From Obscuribacter phosphatis_A (GTDB taxonomy: Bacteria > Cyanobacteriota > Vampirovibrionia > Obscuribacterales > Obscuribacteraceae), in contig JAFLCK010000026.1 of assembly GCA_017303615.1 (NCBI GenBank), positions 7,969-71,968 on the forward strand: a stretch of DNA of 64,000 nucleotides, read 5' to 3'. Within the stretch, counting starts at the first letter, position 1. Each line of letters starts with the position of its first letter. The notes under the pieces are model-generated. The model was not told the DNA's origin, ran no database searches, and saw nothing but the letters and a program-made list of their open reading frames with translations. Of the stretch, positions 1 through 8,878 are shown piece by piece. A program made the position numbers and the translations under genes.

Positions 1-138
1 CAAGTCTTGAGGCGCATAGATAGCCACTTTTGCCAAAGCCAGCCTACTGTTGCGCCAAAGTTACTAAAAACGGCGCTCTAATAGTCTTTTGGGCACTTTC
101 GATTATCATTAGACTTTGGCTCTTGCGGGAGAGTATAT
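1..138. other. Upstream region with no supported gene
   Basis: No coding region is supported here. The stretch just before position 139 holds a purine-rich GGGAGAG motif (about 127-133) that can serve as ribosome-binding site for the YjbQ-family gene. No convincing -35/-10 pair was seen, so the promoter may lie outside the window or be non-canonical. Confidence 0.5.
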
Positions 139-570
139 ATGACAGTGCAGGCTGGACTTAAGGCCCACACCAAGTATCTCTGGTTTGATACTAAAAAGCG
201 TCGCGAATATATAAGAATCACCGATGAAGTGGCCAAGTTCCTGCAAGAAACCGGCATGCAAGAAGGCTTCATTCTTGTCTCTGCCATGCACATCACCGCC
301 GGCGTTTATATCAATGACTGGGAAGGCGGATTGATTCAAGATATTGATGCTTGGCTAGAGAAACTCGCTCCGGAAGACCCTTCTTATCTGCATCATCGGA
401 CCGGTGAAGATAATGGTGATGCTCATTTGAAGCGGATTTTGATCAACCATCAGGTCACCGTTCCGGTTACTGCAGGCAAGCTTGACCTGGGGCCTTGGGA
501 ACAGATTTTTTATGCCGAGTTTGATGGACAAAGGCGCAAACGCGTCATTTTGAAAGCGTTAGGAATCTGA
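139..570 (+). CDS. YjbQ/UPF0047 family protein
   Basis: A 143-residue single-domain protein that reads end to end like the UPF0047/YjbQ family, annotated in other bacteria as secondary thiamine-phosphate synthase-type proteins; the physiological role is not settled. Family hallmarks visible are the MHITAGVYINDWE stretch near residues 53-65, the HHRTGEDNGDAHLKR segment near 94-108, and a C-terminal PWEQIFYAEFDGQRRK block. The His and acidic residues in the first two segments are the usual family metal/ligand site. Length matches the usual 130-145 residues. A GGGAGAG motif lies 5-6 bases before the ATG. It is followed 69 bases later by glnN on the same strand, but nothing links the two functionally. 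Confidence 0.9.
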   Translation: MTVQAGLKAHTKYLWFDTKKRREYIRITDEVAKFLQETGMQEGFILVSAMHITAGVYINDWEGGLIQDIDAWLEKLAPEDPSYLHHRTGEDNGDAHLKRILINHQVTVPVTAGKLDLGPWEQIFYAEFDGQRRKRVILKALGI

Positions 571-639
571 TTTTATTGAGTTTAGAAGTTGAAGATTTAC
601 AGATGTGCTGATGTGCCGACCTATTTAGGAGATATTTAG

Positions 640-2901
640 ATGACAGTTAAAGATAGAGGAATGGTAATGAAACGAGGCGTTAATGCCGATAGAGGAGCAA
701 ATCTCCGTGCCGATGCTCTCAAGGCTGTGCAGAGCCGGACTCCGGTGCACACTGGCATTGATTACACTGAGACATCGGTATCTGATATTTTTGCCCAGAA
801 CGTGTTTAATCGCGCCACCATGCGTGCCGTACTGCCCAAGAACGTATACAAGGCTGTGATTCGCTGCCTCGACCATGGCGAGCAACTCGATGCCTCAATG
901 GCTGATATCGTCGCCAACGCCATGAAAGACTGGGCCATTTCGCGCGGCGCTACACACTTTACCCATTGGTTCCAACCCATGACCGGTTTGACTGCCGAGA
1001 AGCATGATGCCTTCTTGGTTTTCAGCGGTGAAGAAGGTCAACCTAATCTGGAATTTTCAGGCAAGCTTCTCATTCAAGGTGAGCCCGATGCGTCCAGCTT
1101 CCCGTCAGGCGGCATTCGTTCTACATTCGAAGCTCGCGGTTATACCGGTTGGGATCCCACCAGTCCAGCTTTCTTGATGGAGAGTGTGAACGGTAAGACA
1201 CTTTGTATTCCAACTGTTTTCTGTTCTTATTCCGGACATGCCCTCGATAAGAAAACGCCTCTATTGCGTTCGATGGAAGCCATTTCAAAACAAGCTGTCA
1301 GACTGCTCAATCTGCTCGGTAATGATTCTAAACGAGTCACCTGCACGGTTGGCGCTGAACAAGAATATTTCTTGATTGATGATGCTTATTATCTGGCCCG
1401 CCCCGATATCATCAATTCCGGTCGCGCCCTCTTTGGTGCTAGACCGCCCAAGGGTCAAGAAATGGAAGACCATTATTGGGGTTCAATCAAAGAGCGCGTG
1501 CTCGCCTTTATGATGGACACTGAAGCTGAACTCTATAAACTTGGCGTGCCTGTCAAAACAAGACACAACGAAGTTGCGCCGGCGCAGTTTGAAGTGGCGC
1601 CTGTATTTGAAACAAGCAATTTGGCTACCGACCACAATATGCTGCTTATGGAAGTCTTCCGTAATACCGCTCGCAAGCATGGTTTGCGCTGTCTCTTCCA
1701 CGAGAAGCCCTTCAGCGGCGTGAACGGCAGCGGTAAGCACAATAACTGGTCTATGGCTGACGAGCGCGGCAATAACCTGCTTGACCCCGGACATACACCG
1801 CAAGACAATCAACAGTTTGTGACTGTTTTGACCGCTGTAATTCGCGCCGTAAACAAGTATGGACATCTGCTCAGAGCTTCTATCGCTTTTGCCGGTAACG
1901 ATCACCGCCTAGGCGCCAACGAAGCTCCGCCAGCCATCATGAGCATCTATCTCGGTGATAAGTTGACCCAGGTTGTGGAAGCCTTGATAAGCGGTAAAAA
2001 AGAGATATCGGTGCAGTCGGGAACCTTGCAGTTCGGCGTTACCTCTTTGCCTGAGTTGCCTCGTGACGATTCGGACAGAAACAGAACCTCGCCCTTTGCC
2101 TTCACCGGCAACAAGTTCGAGTTTAGAGCCGTAGGATCTAGCCAGTCGATTGCTTGGCCCAATGCCGTGCTCAATACCATTGTTGCTGAATCACTCGATT
2201 ATGTTGCTAGCGAGATCGAGAAATTGGTCAAGTCTGGCACCGATCTTGGTGTTGCCGTTGAGAAAGTTGTGCGTGAAACCCTGAGCGAGAACAAACGCAT
2301 TCTCTTTAACGGTGACAACTATAGCCGTGAATGGCATGAAGAAGCTGAAAGACGCGGCTTGCCCAATCTCAAGACCACACCCGAGGCTCTGCCTTGCCTG
2401 GTCGATAAAGAAACTTTGGCTCTCTTCAAAAAGTACGAAGTGCTTGAGAATGAAGAACTGGTCAGCCGCTATCACATCAACCTCGAGGCCTATTGCAAGA
2501 CAGTAAATATCGAGTCATTGCTTACAGCAAATATGGCTCGAACAATGATCTTGCCAGCCGCTCTTGATTATCAGCAGAAAGTGGCTCAGACCATCGCCAC
2601 CACCCGTGCTGCAGTTAATGGCGTCAATCTTTCAACTCAAGAGCATCTGCTCAAAGAGCTTTGTGAAAAGATCTGCAGTCTGCAGTCGGCTATTGATAAA
2701 CTCGAATCAATGGTCAAAGAGGCTCACCATGAAGAATCAGGCGACCACGAAGCCGAGAATCTCAATCGGGCTCGTTTCTTCGAGCAGAAGGTGATACCAG
2801 CCATGAATGCAGTCAGGGCTTTTGCCGATGAGTTGGAGTTGATTGTTGATGATTCACTCTGGCCTCTGCCCAAATTCAGAGAGATGCTTTACGTCTACTA
2901 A
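640..2901 (+). CDS. glnN: Type III glutamine synthetase
   Basis: ATP-dependent ligation of ammonia to glutamate in the cytoplasm. The 753-residue length and lack of resemblance to the ~470-residue GlnA type identify the GSIII class, common in cyanobacteria and Bacteroidetes. Visible signatures are VGAEQEYFLID (catalytic-core acidic residues), HEKPFSGVNGSGKHNNWS, and the class signature RNRTSPFAFTGNKFEFR near residues 480-495. The C-terminal ~150 residues are helical and charged, as in other GSIII proteins. The start is fixed by AGGAG at 627-631, eight bases before ATG. A strong hairpin terminator follows at 2968-2998, so the gene is probably monocistronic. No regulatory PII/GlnB gene lies nearby. 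Confidence 0.97.
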   Translation: MTVKDRGMVMKRGVNADRGANLRADALKAVQSRTPVHTGIDYTETSVSDIFAQNVFNRATMRAVLPKNVYKAVIRCLDHGEQLDASMADIVANAMKDWAISRGATHFTHWFQPMTGLTAEKHDAFLVFSGEEGQPNLEFSGKLLIQGEPDASSFPSGGIRSTFEARGYTGWDPTSPAFLMESVNGKTLCIPTVFCSYSGHALDKKTPLLRSMEAISKQAVRLLNLLGNDSKRVTCTVGAEQEYFLIDDAYYLARPDIINSGRALFGARPPKGQEMEDHYWGSIKERVLAFMMDTEAELYKLGVPVKTRHNEVAPAQFEVAPVFETSNLATDHNMLLMEVFRNTARKHGLRCLFHEKPFSGVNGSGKHNNWSMADERGNNLLDPGHTPQDNQQFVTVLTAVIRAVNKYGHLLRASIAFAGNDHRLGANEAPPAIMSIYLGDKLTQVVEALISGKKEISVQSGTLQFGVTSLPELPRDDSDRNRTSPFAFTGNKFEFRAVGSSQSIAWPNAVLNTIVAESLDYVASEIEKLVKSGTDLGVAVEKVVRETLSENKRILFNGDNYSREWHEEAERRGLPNLKTTPEALPCLVDKETLALFKKYEVLENEELVSRYHINLEAYCKTVNIESLLTANMARTMILPAALDYQQKVAQTIATTRAAVNGVNLSTQEHLLKELCEKICSLQSAIDKLESMVKEAHHEESGDHEAENLNRARFFEQKVIPAMNAVRAFADELELIVDDSLWPLPKFREMLYVY

Positions 2902-2967
2902 GCAAGAGTTCAAGGAACTCTAGATAAGTAGGTTCAAGCCAACTACGCTATAGCAATCTATGCTCTA

Positions 2968-2998
2968 GAAGGAAGAGGGGTATTGCTCCTCTTCCTTT
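2968..2998 (+). terminator. Intrinsic terminator of glnN
   Basis: GGAAGAGG at 2971-2978 pairs perfectly with CCTCTTCC at 2988-2995, and the stem extends imperfectly to 2968/2998. The nine-base loop is followed by a long T-rich tract. It lies 67 bases after the glnN stop. Confidence 0.85.
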
Positions 2999-3059
2999 CT
3001 TTGTTTGTTTGTTTGTTTGTTTGTCTGTTTGTTTGTTTCTTTCTTTCTTTCTTTCTTTC
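2996..3059. repeat. Tetranucleotide tract, TTTG then TTTC units
   Basis: A run of about eight to nine TTTG units (one TCTG interruption) passes directly into about five TTTC units. It sits between the glnN terminator stem and the gene at 3199, so it supplies the terminator's U-rich tail and lies about 140 bases upstream of the kinase start. Such tracts can change length by slipped-strand mispairing. Confidence 0.9.
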
Positions 3060-3198
3060 AAAAATTCGTCAACCTTCCAGCTCTCAAGGCTTTTGAGTCT
3101 TTGAGCGTCTTATAAAATCGTGGGGACTTTCTGATAAGCACTGCCTGTGGTATCGTGTCTTTAAGATAGATTCTTGGGGCTAGTGACAAAGCAGGCTA

Positions 3199-6100
3199 AT
3201 GACTGATAATTTGCAGACCGGCGGCAGCTCTGGTTCAGAGCAGTTAGGGGGACAACCCCTTAAGGCTGTTGATGCTGTTGAGCAGTCTCTGGATGGTTTG
3301 GATTCTCCGAAGAACTCGGCTCAATTAAGGTCAAGCCAGGCAGGATTATTTAAGCCCGAGCCTCAGTCCCAGATTCAGAATGAAAACTCGGCGCCTGAGC
3401 AGAATGCACTTGTACCGGCTATACCGGAAGGTTTTGTATTGCCTCCGCCGGCTCCGAGACCTCCTGCTTTAGCCAAAGCTCGATCAGATATAGCTAAATC
3501 TCAAACTGGGCTAGCTAAACGACAATCTGGTTCGCCCGATGCTGCAAATCTTTTTTCCGAAGCCGGCGATGCCTGTGCTGTAAAGCTTTCTGATGCCGAT
3601 GCTGAAAAGATGGGTATATCAAAAGAAGTTTCTGTTGATAGTCCGGGAGGGAGTTCTTTAGTGGGGGCTGCCGGTAGTTCAGTAGAGAGTTTTGTCTCAC
3701 CTCGGCAGAAAGTCAGCACTGTTAAGCAAACGGCGCTGGAGCCGCCATCATCCAGCTCTGGACGGGTCTATTTGGCGGGACAGGCTTTGCCCTCTCCTGA
3801 ACTGCCCGAAGTCGACAAAACTTTTGTTTCGATCGAAATCAATCTTGGCAATTTGGAAACCAGCCGTATGGGGAACCTCTCTGATAGCGTCGATTCTCAT
3901 GAGAAGCTCTCTCCCTCCGGAGAGAGAGTGCCTGCTTCGCCGGGCGCCATCGCCGGTCCTAGCCAGGATGAGCCGGACGAACTAGTCGGTACCAACTATC
4001 TTGGAAAATACGATTTGCTAGGGGTCCTAGGCGCCGGCGGTATGGGCGTCATCTATCAAGCGCGCCAGGTCTTTCTTGATCGAATCGTCGCCATCAAGAT
4101 GATGAAGAACAAGTTTGCCTCGCCCAAAGCACGCTTGCGTTTTCACCAAGAAGCTAAAGCCGCAGCTTCTCTTGATCATCCAGGCATAGTTGCTATCAAT
4201 GACTTTGGTATCGATAGCGAAGAACGCCCCTATATGGTCATGGAGTACGTAGAAGGTCTTACGCTTGCCGACTTGGTCAAGAATTCTCAGGGCTCGGTGC
4301 TTAAGGTAGAAGAAGCCTTGCCGATTTTTATCTCTATGCTTGAGCCTCTGGCACTAGCACATAGCCATGGCGTCGTGCACCGCGACATCAAGCCAAGCAA
4401 CGTTATGCTGGCGGTCAAGCCGACCGGAGGGGTGCAGGTCAAATTACTCGACTTTGGCATCGCCAAGCTGCGTGATATCGACGACAATACCATTCAAGAT
4501 TTGACTCGTACCGGTGAGGCTCTCGGTACGCCGCTCTATATGAGCCCCGAACAAATTCGCAGCGTTAGAGTCGATAACCGTTCTGATCTCTATTCTTTTG
4601 GCTGTGTTATGTACATGTGCTTGACTGGGGCACCGCCTTTTGTGGGCGAAAACAAGCTTGTCACCATGGACAAGCATCTTTCCGAGAAACCCTTGAGCTT
4701 GCGTGAGGCTTCTCTTGGTCTCAACTTTCCTGCCGAGTTGGAAGCTTGTGTTTTGCGCTGCATGGCTAAAGAACCTGAGGACCGCTATCAGTCAGCACAG
4801 GAATTAAGGCAGGATTTGATTGCCATAGCCTGCCAACTCGGGGTGATGACTTTGCCACCGGGAGTGGTGGCGCCGCGATTGGGCGAGCAAGTCTCGATAC
4901 AGATTAGCCAGCTCACTTCACCGCCGCTTTCTACGGCTCTTTCGCAGATGGTTACTGAGCTTACATCTATATCTTTGGCAGGGCTTGATTTCGATCCGGT
5001 CCCCCAATCAAAAAGTGTTACCGGGCAGTACTATTCCGAACCCTCTATTTATTTGCCGGTGCCGGCTTCTCAAGCCCTAAATCAAAACCTAAATCAAACC
5101 CATGGATCTCGCTTACCGGCGCCGGTCGAGGGGGGCTATGGACGCTACGCCGAGCAAGTTGGTTCAGTGCAGTCTGTATCGGGGCAGGCGGGCTCCAGAT
5201 CTGACGATGATGTAGTCGAGGTGGCTCTGGTCAAGACAAATAGAACCGGTCTGGTTCTGATTGTTGCGGCAGCGGCAATATTTTGTCTGGTCGGATTGGC
5301 TGCGGTTATCTTCTTAGTGCAGCATTTTTCTAGTCCTCAACCTAGTGCCAAAAGCATCGAGCCTGCGCCGGCGCCTGTGGTTAAGCGGGTCATCGATATC
5401 GACAGCGAAAAGGCCATAGAAGACCATACCGCCGATGACGATATTGCCTTCAAGATTAAACGTAATCCTAATCTGACGTACCTTCGCATGAAGGATAAGG
5501 TGACCGATCGCGGACTCTCTTACCTTTCCAAGAGCGCCATGCTCAGTCAACTTTTCTTGGTAGACTCTGAATTCAGTCCGTCTGGGCTCGCCAGCGTCCC
5601 TAGCGCTAGTCTCTCTATGCTTAGCCTGAAGAATTGCAACATCGATGATTCTTATACCAAGGTGCTCGCCGGCTTCAAGAATCTGAAGAGTTTGTATTTG
5701 TTTGATAATCCAGGATTTTCAGACGCCAGTGTCGAGCCCCTTACCAAGCTTGAGTTTATTGAAGGTTTGGACTATTCGGGAACTGGTGTCAGTGGAAAGA
5801 GTCTAAAGTACTTTGTTCGCTATAAGAAGTTGTGGGCTTTGCAGTTGACCCGCTTGAAGCTCGATGACGAATCGATTGCAGACCTGGCTAAATGTCGTTT
5901 GCTGCGCATTCTGGGAATGGCTCGCTCCGGTTTGACCGACAAGTCGGCTCAGTCATTTTCGAAGCTTTCTGGATTGCCTTCGCTAGCTAATCTAAATCTG
6001 GCTGGTAATGAGCTCGGGGATAGCGTAGTCGAAGTTCTTTCTAAGTATCCTAGCCTTAGTACCCTAGACCTTTCAGAGACAAAGGTTAGTGCCAGAGGGT

Positions 6101-6246
6101 TGGCAAAACTGGTCGGCTTGTCTAGTTTGAAAGCATTGCATCTTTATGGCTGCAGGCTTTCCCCTGCCGAGATTGAGTCTTTCAGAAAGGCTCGGCCTGA
6201 TGTCCGGGTTACTGAACAGCCAGTGCCGGTCAGCTCAGATTTCTGA
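3199..6246 (+). CDS. Transmembrane Ser/Thr protein kinase with C-terminal leucine-rich repeats
   Basis: A 1015-residue Hanks-type kinase. Residues 1-265 are disordered, rich in Ser, Pro, Gln and Ala. The kinase domain spans about 268-540: glycine loop GVLGAGGMG (about 275-283), VAIKMMK lysine near 300, HRDIKPSN catalytic loop near 394-401, DFG near 418-420 and SPEQ in place of APE. All catalytic residues are present. A transmembrane helix (GLVLIVAAAAIFCLVG and following) lies near 684-711. Residues 750-1000 carry leucine-rich repeats of the type L..L.L..t..sd.s...L, expected outside the membrane as a sensor. The layout resembles bacterial receptor kinases with an exported ligand domain, but here it is LRR instead of PASTA. 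The target is unknown; the next gene is a cyclic-di-GMP protein. Confidence 0.93.
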   Translation: MTDNLQTGGSSGSEQLGGQPLKAVDAVEQSLDGLDSPKNSAQLRSSQAGLFKPEPQSQIQNENSAPEQNALVPAIPEGFVLPPPAPRPPALAKARSDIAKSQTGLAKRQSGSPDAANLFSEAGDACAVKLSDADAEKMGISKEVSVDSPGGSSLVGAAGSSVESFVSPRQKVSTVKQTALEPPSSSSGRVYLAGQALPSPELPEVDKTFVSIEINLGNLETSRMGNLSDSVDSHEKLSPSGERVPASPGAIAGPSQDEPDELVGTNYLGKYDLLGVLGAGGMGVIYQARQVFLDRIVAIKMMKNKFASPKARLRFHQEAKAAASLDHPGIVAINDFGIDSEERPYMVMEYVEGLTLADLVKNSQGSVLKVEEALPIFISMLEPLALAHSHGVVHRDIKPSNVMLAVKPTGGVQVKLLDFGIAKLRDIDDNTIQDLTRTGEALGTPLYMSPEQIRSVRVDNRSDLYSFGCVMYMCLTGAPPFVGENKLVTMDKHLSEKPLSLREASLGLNFPAELEACVLRCMAKEPEDRYQSAQELRQDLIAIACQLGVMTLPPGVVAPRLGEQVSIQISQLTSPPLSTALSQMVTELTSISLAGLDFDPVPQSKSVTGQYYSEPSIYLPVPASQALNQNLNQTHGSRLPAPVEGGYGRYAEQVGSVQSVSGQAGSRSDDDVVEVALVKTNRTGLVLIVAAAAIFCLVGLAAVIFLVQHFSSPQPSAKSIEPAPAPVVKRVIDIDSEKAIEDHTADDDIAFKIKRNPNLTYLRMKDKVTDRGLSYLSKSAMLSQLFLVDSEFSPSGLASVPSASLSMLSLKNCNIDDSYTKVLAGFKNLKSLYLFDNPGFSDASVEPLTKLEFIEGLDYSGTGVSGKSLKYFVRYKKLWALQLTRLKLDDESIADLAKCRLLRILGMARSGLTDKSAQSFSKLSGLPSLANLNLAGNELGDSVVEVLSKYPSLSTLDLSETKVSARGLAKLVGLSSLKALHLYGCRLSPAEIESFRKARPDVRVTEQPVPVSSDF

Positions 6247-6384
6247 AGCCAATGCCGCTCGCTTAAGTTTCTAAAAGCCTGCAGAGGCAACTGTAGCCGA
6301 AACGATTAGTTCTTATCAAATCTGTGTATGAATTAGGTGGTTTCACGGTTTTGCATTTATCAGCCGCTAGCTTGCCGCAGGAGA

Positions 6385-6403
6385 CTTCTCGATACCCGAG
6401 AAG
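6385..6403 (+). promoter_or_regulatory. Hairpin just upstream of the GGDEF-EAL start
   Basis: CTTCTCG at 6385-6391 pairs exactly with CGAGAAG at 6397-6403 around a five-base loop, ending 15 bases before the ATG at 6419. It would fold next to or over the ribosome-binding region (GGAG at 6380-6383, or AAGG at 6401-6404), so it could influence translation. Confidence 0.4.
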
Positions 6404-6418
6404 GGCACAAACATTCAG

Positions 6419-8701
6419 ATGGGAAATTCCGCCGAAAAGAAGACCTTAGTATGCCTGGCAGTCGCCTTCTTCTTCTTGGCGATTTCTACTCTTTTATCTA
6501 TGATGGGCTTTGGTCAGTACCACGGCGACCATTGGCTCGAGACAAGACAGACTGCCGTGAAGGAGCTTCAGACCCTGGGCAATGCCTATTCTATGGTTTT
6601 GCTCAATAGCCAGCGTTATGTAGCCAGCGGTGAAGTTCAACACTTAACGCTCTATAAGCAGGCTGTGGATGAGCTGAAGTTGCATCTGACCGCCATTCAG
6701 TCTCTGGAGAATGGTCAATACGGACGCAGCGAGAGGGTTAGGCGTCTATCAAACGAAATTGCCATCAGCTTGGGCGAGATCGAACTTGATGTGAAACTGC
6801 GCCTTGAGAACAAGCCCAACAGAGGCAGCACTCTTTTGCTCACCAACCGCGAAGTGACCGAAAGCGAACAGATTTTCAAAAGAATCGTCAATATGGAGAG
6901 GGAAGAAGCCAGTGCTGTGCAAGCTTTTTACTCTGGCGATGTGAAAGCACGAGGCAATAGTTTGCCATTGATTTCCTTTGTCTTCGCCTGCTTCAGCTTC
7001 GTTTTCGCTCTGGTCGAACTCTTGGGCGAGAGGCGCAATCTAGACTTCGAAGAGGACTCTAGTTCATTGGCTGGCGCAGGGAATGGTTCCAGCGCCGAAG
7101 GTGGTCATGCCTCACTCGCAGGCGCCGGCAGCGGCAGTCTCCTATCTAATGCAGGTGGCTCGAACGGTCTCAATCTTTCTGGTTCTTCTGGCTCTCTTGG
7201 CGGCGCAGATGCTGGCGTCGCCTCGTTAGTTGGTCATGGTTCTAATAACGGCAACGGTTCAAAAGCTTCGGGTAATGGGGCTGCGCCGTATCGAAATGGT
7301 CGTCTCGACATCAATTCGGAGGATATAACCAGTCTAAGACGAGATTTGGCTAGTGCTCTTTCTCAACTCGAGAAACTTGCCAGTGCCGACTATCTCACCG
7401 ATGTTCTTAATGTCAGAGGACTCGAGCAAGTTCTGCGCATAGAAGAGAACCGAGCCGGTCGTTCGGGCGAAGCTCTCATCGCTATGCTCATTAACCTCGA
7501 TAATCTCAAGAAAGTGAACGAAGGTCTTGGTCACACCACTGGCGATGTCATTCTCAAGGAGACCGCCAAGCGAGTTCTGGCTATCTTGCGTCCTACAGAT
7601 CATGTGGCTAGAGTCGGCGGCGACGAGTTTTTGGTTCTTCTGCCTGATACCAATATGGCTTATGGCATGCGCGTCGCTGAGAGAATCCGCTGCGAGATAT
7701 CAGATAATCCCATGAAGAGTACAGATGATCAGGTCTCTGTTACTGCCTCTATTGGGGTGGTCAGTCTGCCCGCTCGCATCGCTTCTGTGCAAGAAGCCGT
7801 AAATCTGACACGTAGCGCGCTCAGACGCAGCAAAGAAGCCGGCAAGAATCGCGTCACCGTCAGCGAAGAGTCTTCGTCCCAAGCCGAGAAGGTTCGCGGA
7901 CGCTCGATAACTCAGCGCGATATTGTCGAGCAGCTTCTCGATGTCAGAGAGTTTCGCACGGTCTATCAGCCGATTATCCGTCTGGCCGACGAAGGGACAG
8001 ATGGTTACGAGGTACTCAGCCGCGGTCCCGATGGTGCCTTCGAAAGTCCATCTGATTTCTTTCGTATCTGTGTCGAAAACAATATTCTCACCACTGTTGA
8101 CTTGCAATGTCTGCGTCTTTGTTTATCCAATATCCCGAACGTCATATTGCCTGCAGTTTCTCACAGCAATGGCGACACTTCAGGCAAGGCACTTAACGCG
8201 AAGCAAACGCGCTTCCATATCAACCTTTTCCCATCCACACTTCTTGAAACCCCTGTAGATAAGCTGCTCGACCTATTTCCTAAAGATAGACCTGACATTC
8301 GTTTTTGTATCGAGATTTCAGAACAAGAATTCATTAGTGAACCAGCTTATCTGAGAGAGCACGTTTCGGCGCTCAAGAACGCCGGAGTACTTGTCGCAGT
8401 GGATGATGTTGGCTTTGGACGCAGTTCTCTGGAGACGCTAATCTTGCTTGAGCCCGATTTAGTAAAGGTTGATCGCAAGTATGTGGCTGGCTTGTCGACA
8501 GAACCGGCTAAGGCACGCCTACTCAGAAGACTGGCAAATGTGGCGAAGAGCTTAGGCGCCCAGATAATCGCAGAAGGGATAGAAGACCGTGCTGACTTGC
8601 CGGTCCTCATCGAAATGGGTATCGACTATGGTCAGGGCTTCCTCTGGGGTGAACTGCTCAAAGCTCTTCCTGATTCAGCCTCAGGTTCCTTGGTTCGTTA
8701 G
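6419..8701 (+). CDS. Membrane-bound GGDEF-EAL cyclic-di-GMP synthase/phosphodiesterase
   Basis: A 760-residue protein with a transmembrane segment near residues 10-30, an extracytoplasmic helical sensor region to about 180, and a second transmembrane helix near 182-205. A roughly 75-residue Gly/Ser/Ala linker follows (about 220-295). The GGDEF domain (about 320-475) has an intact GGDEF at 400-404 and an RxxD inhibitory site (RPTD, 391-394) exactly five residues before it. The EAL domain (about 500-750) has EVL in place of EAL but keeps the family's acidic, Asn and Lys positions: INLFPS, IEISEQE, DDVGFG, VKVDR, AEGIED and QGFLWG. Both halves could therefore be active, with product inhibition of the cyclase. 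The long linker is unusual. A hairpin precedes the start codon. Confidence 0.93.
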   Translation: MGNSAEKKTLVCLAVAFFFLAISTLLSMMGFGQYHGDHWLETRQTAVKELQTLGNAYSMVLLNSQRYVASGEVQHLTLYKQAVDELKLHLTAIQSLENGQYGRSERVRRLSNEIAISLGEIELDVKLRLENKPNRGSTLLLTNREVTESEQIFKRIVNMEREEASAVQAFYSGDVKARGNSLPLISFVFACFSFVFALVELLGERRNLDFEEDSSSLAGAGNGSSAEGGHASLAGAGSGSLLSNAGGSNGLNLSGSSGSLGGADAGVASLVGHGSNNGNGSKASGNGAAPYRNGRLDINSEDITSLRRDLASALSQLEKLASADYLTDVLNVRGLEQVLRIEENRAGRSGEALIAMLINLDNLKKVNEGLGHTTGDVILKETAKRVLAILRPTDHVARVGGDEFLVLLPDTNMAYGMRVAERIRCEISDNPMKSTDDQVSVTASIGVVSLPARIASVQEAVNLTRSALRRSKEAGKNRVTVSEESSSQAEKVRGRSITQRDIVEQLLDVREFRTVYQPIIRLADEGTDGYEVLSRGPDGAFESPSDFFRICVENNILTTVDLQCLRLCLSNIPNVILPAVSHSNGDTSGKALNAKQTRFHINLFPSTLLETPVDKLLDLFPKDRPDIRFCIEISEQEFISEPAYLREHVSALKNAGVLVAVDDVGFGRSSLETLILLEPDLVKVDRKYVAGLSTEPAKARLLRRLANVAKSLGAQIIAEGIEDRADLPVLIEMGIDYGQGFLWGELLKALPDSASGSLVR

Positions 8702-8878
8702 TCTTTGGTATGCGTAAGTTTTCTAGGTGCCTTGTGGTTTTTTGATACGTAGTTTTGGGGGGATACTTTGATACCTTGTTTTTTGAAGCGGTAGTTTGTT
8801 TGACATGGTTCTGTATCGGATGCATCTTGAGATAATTCATATTGATAGAAATCATCCTAATTGGAGACAGCTTGTTCC

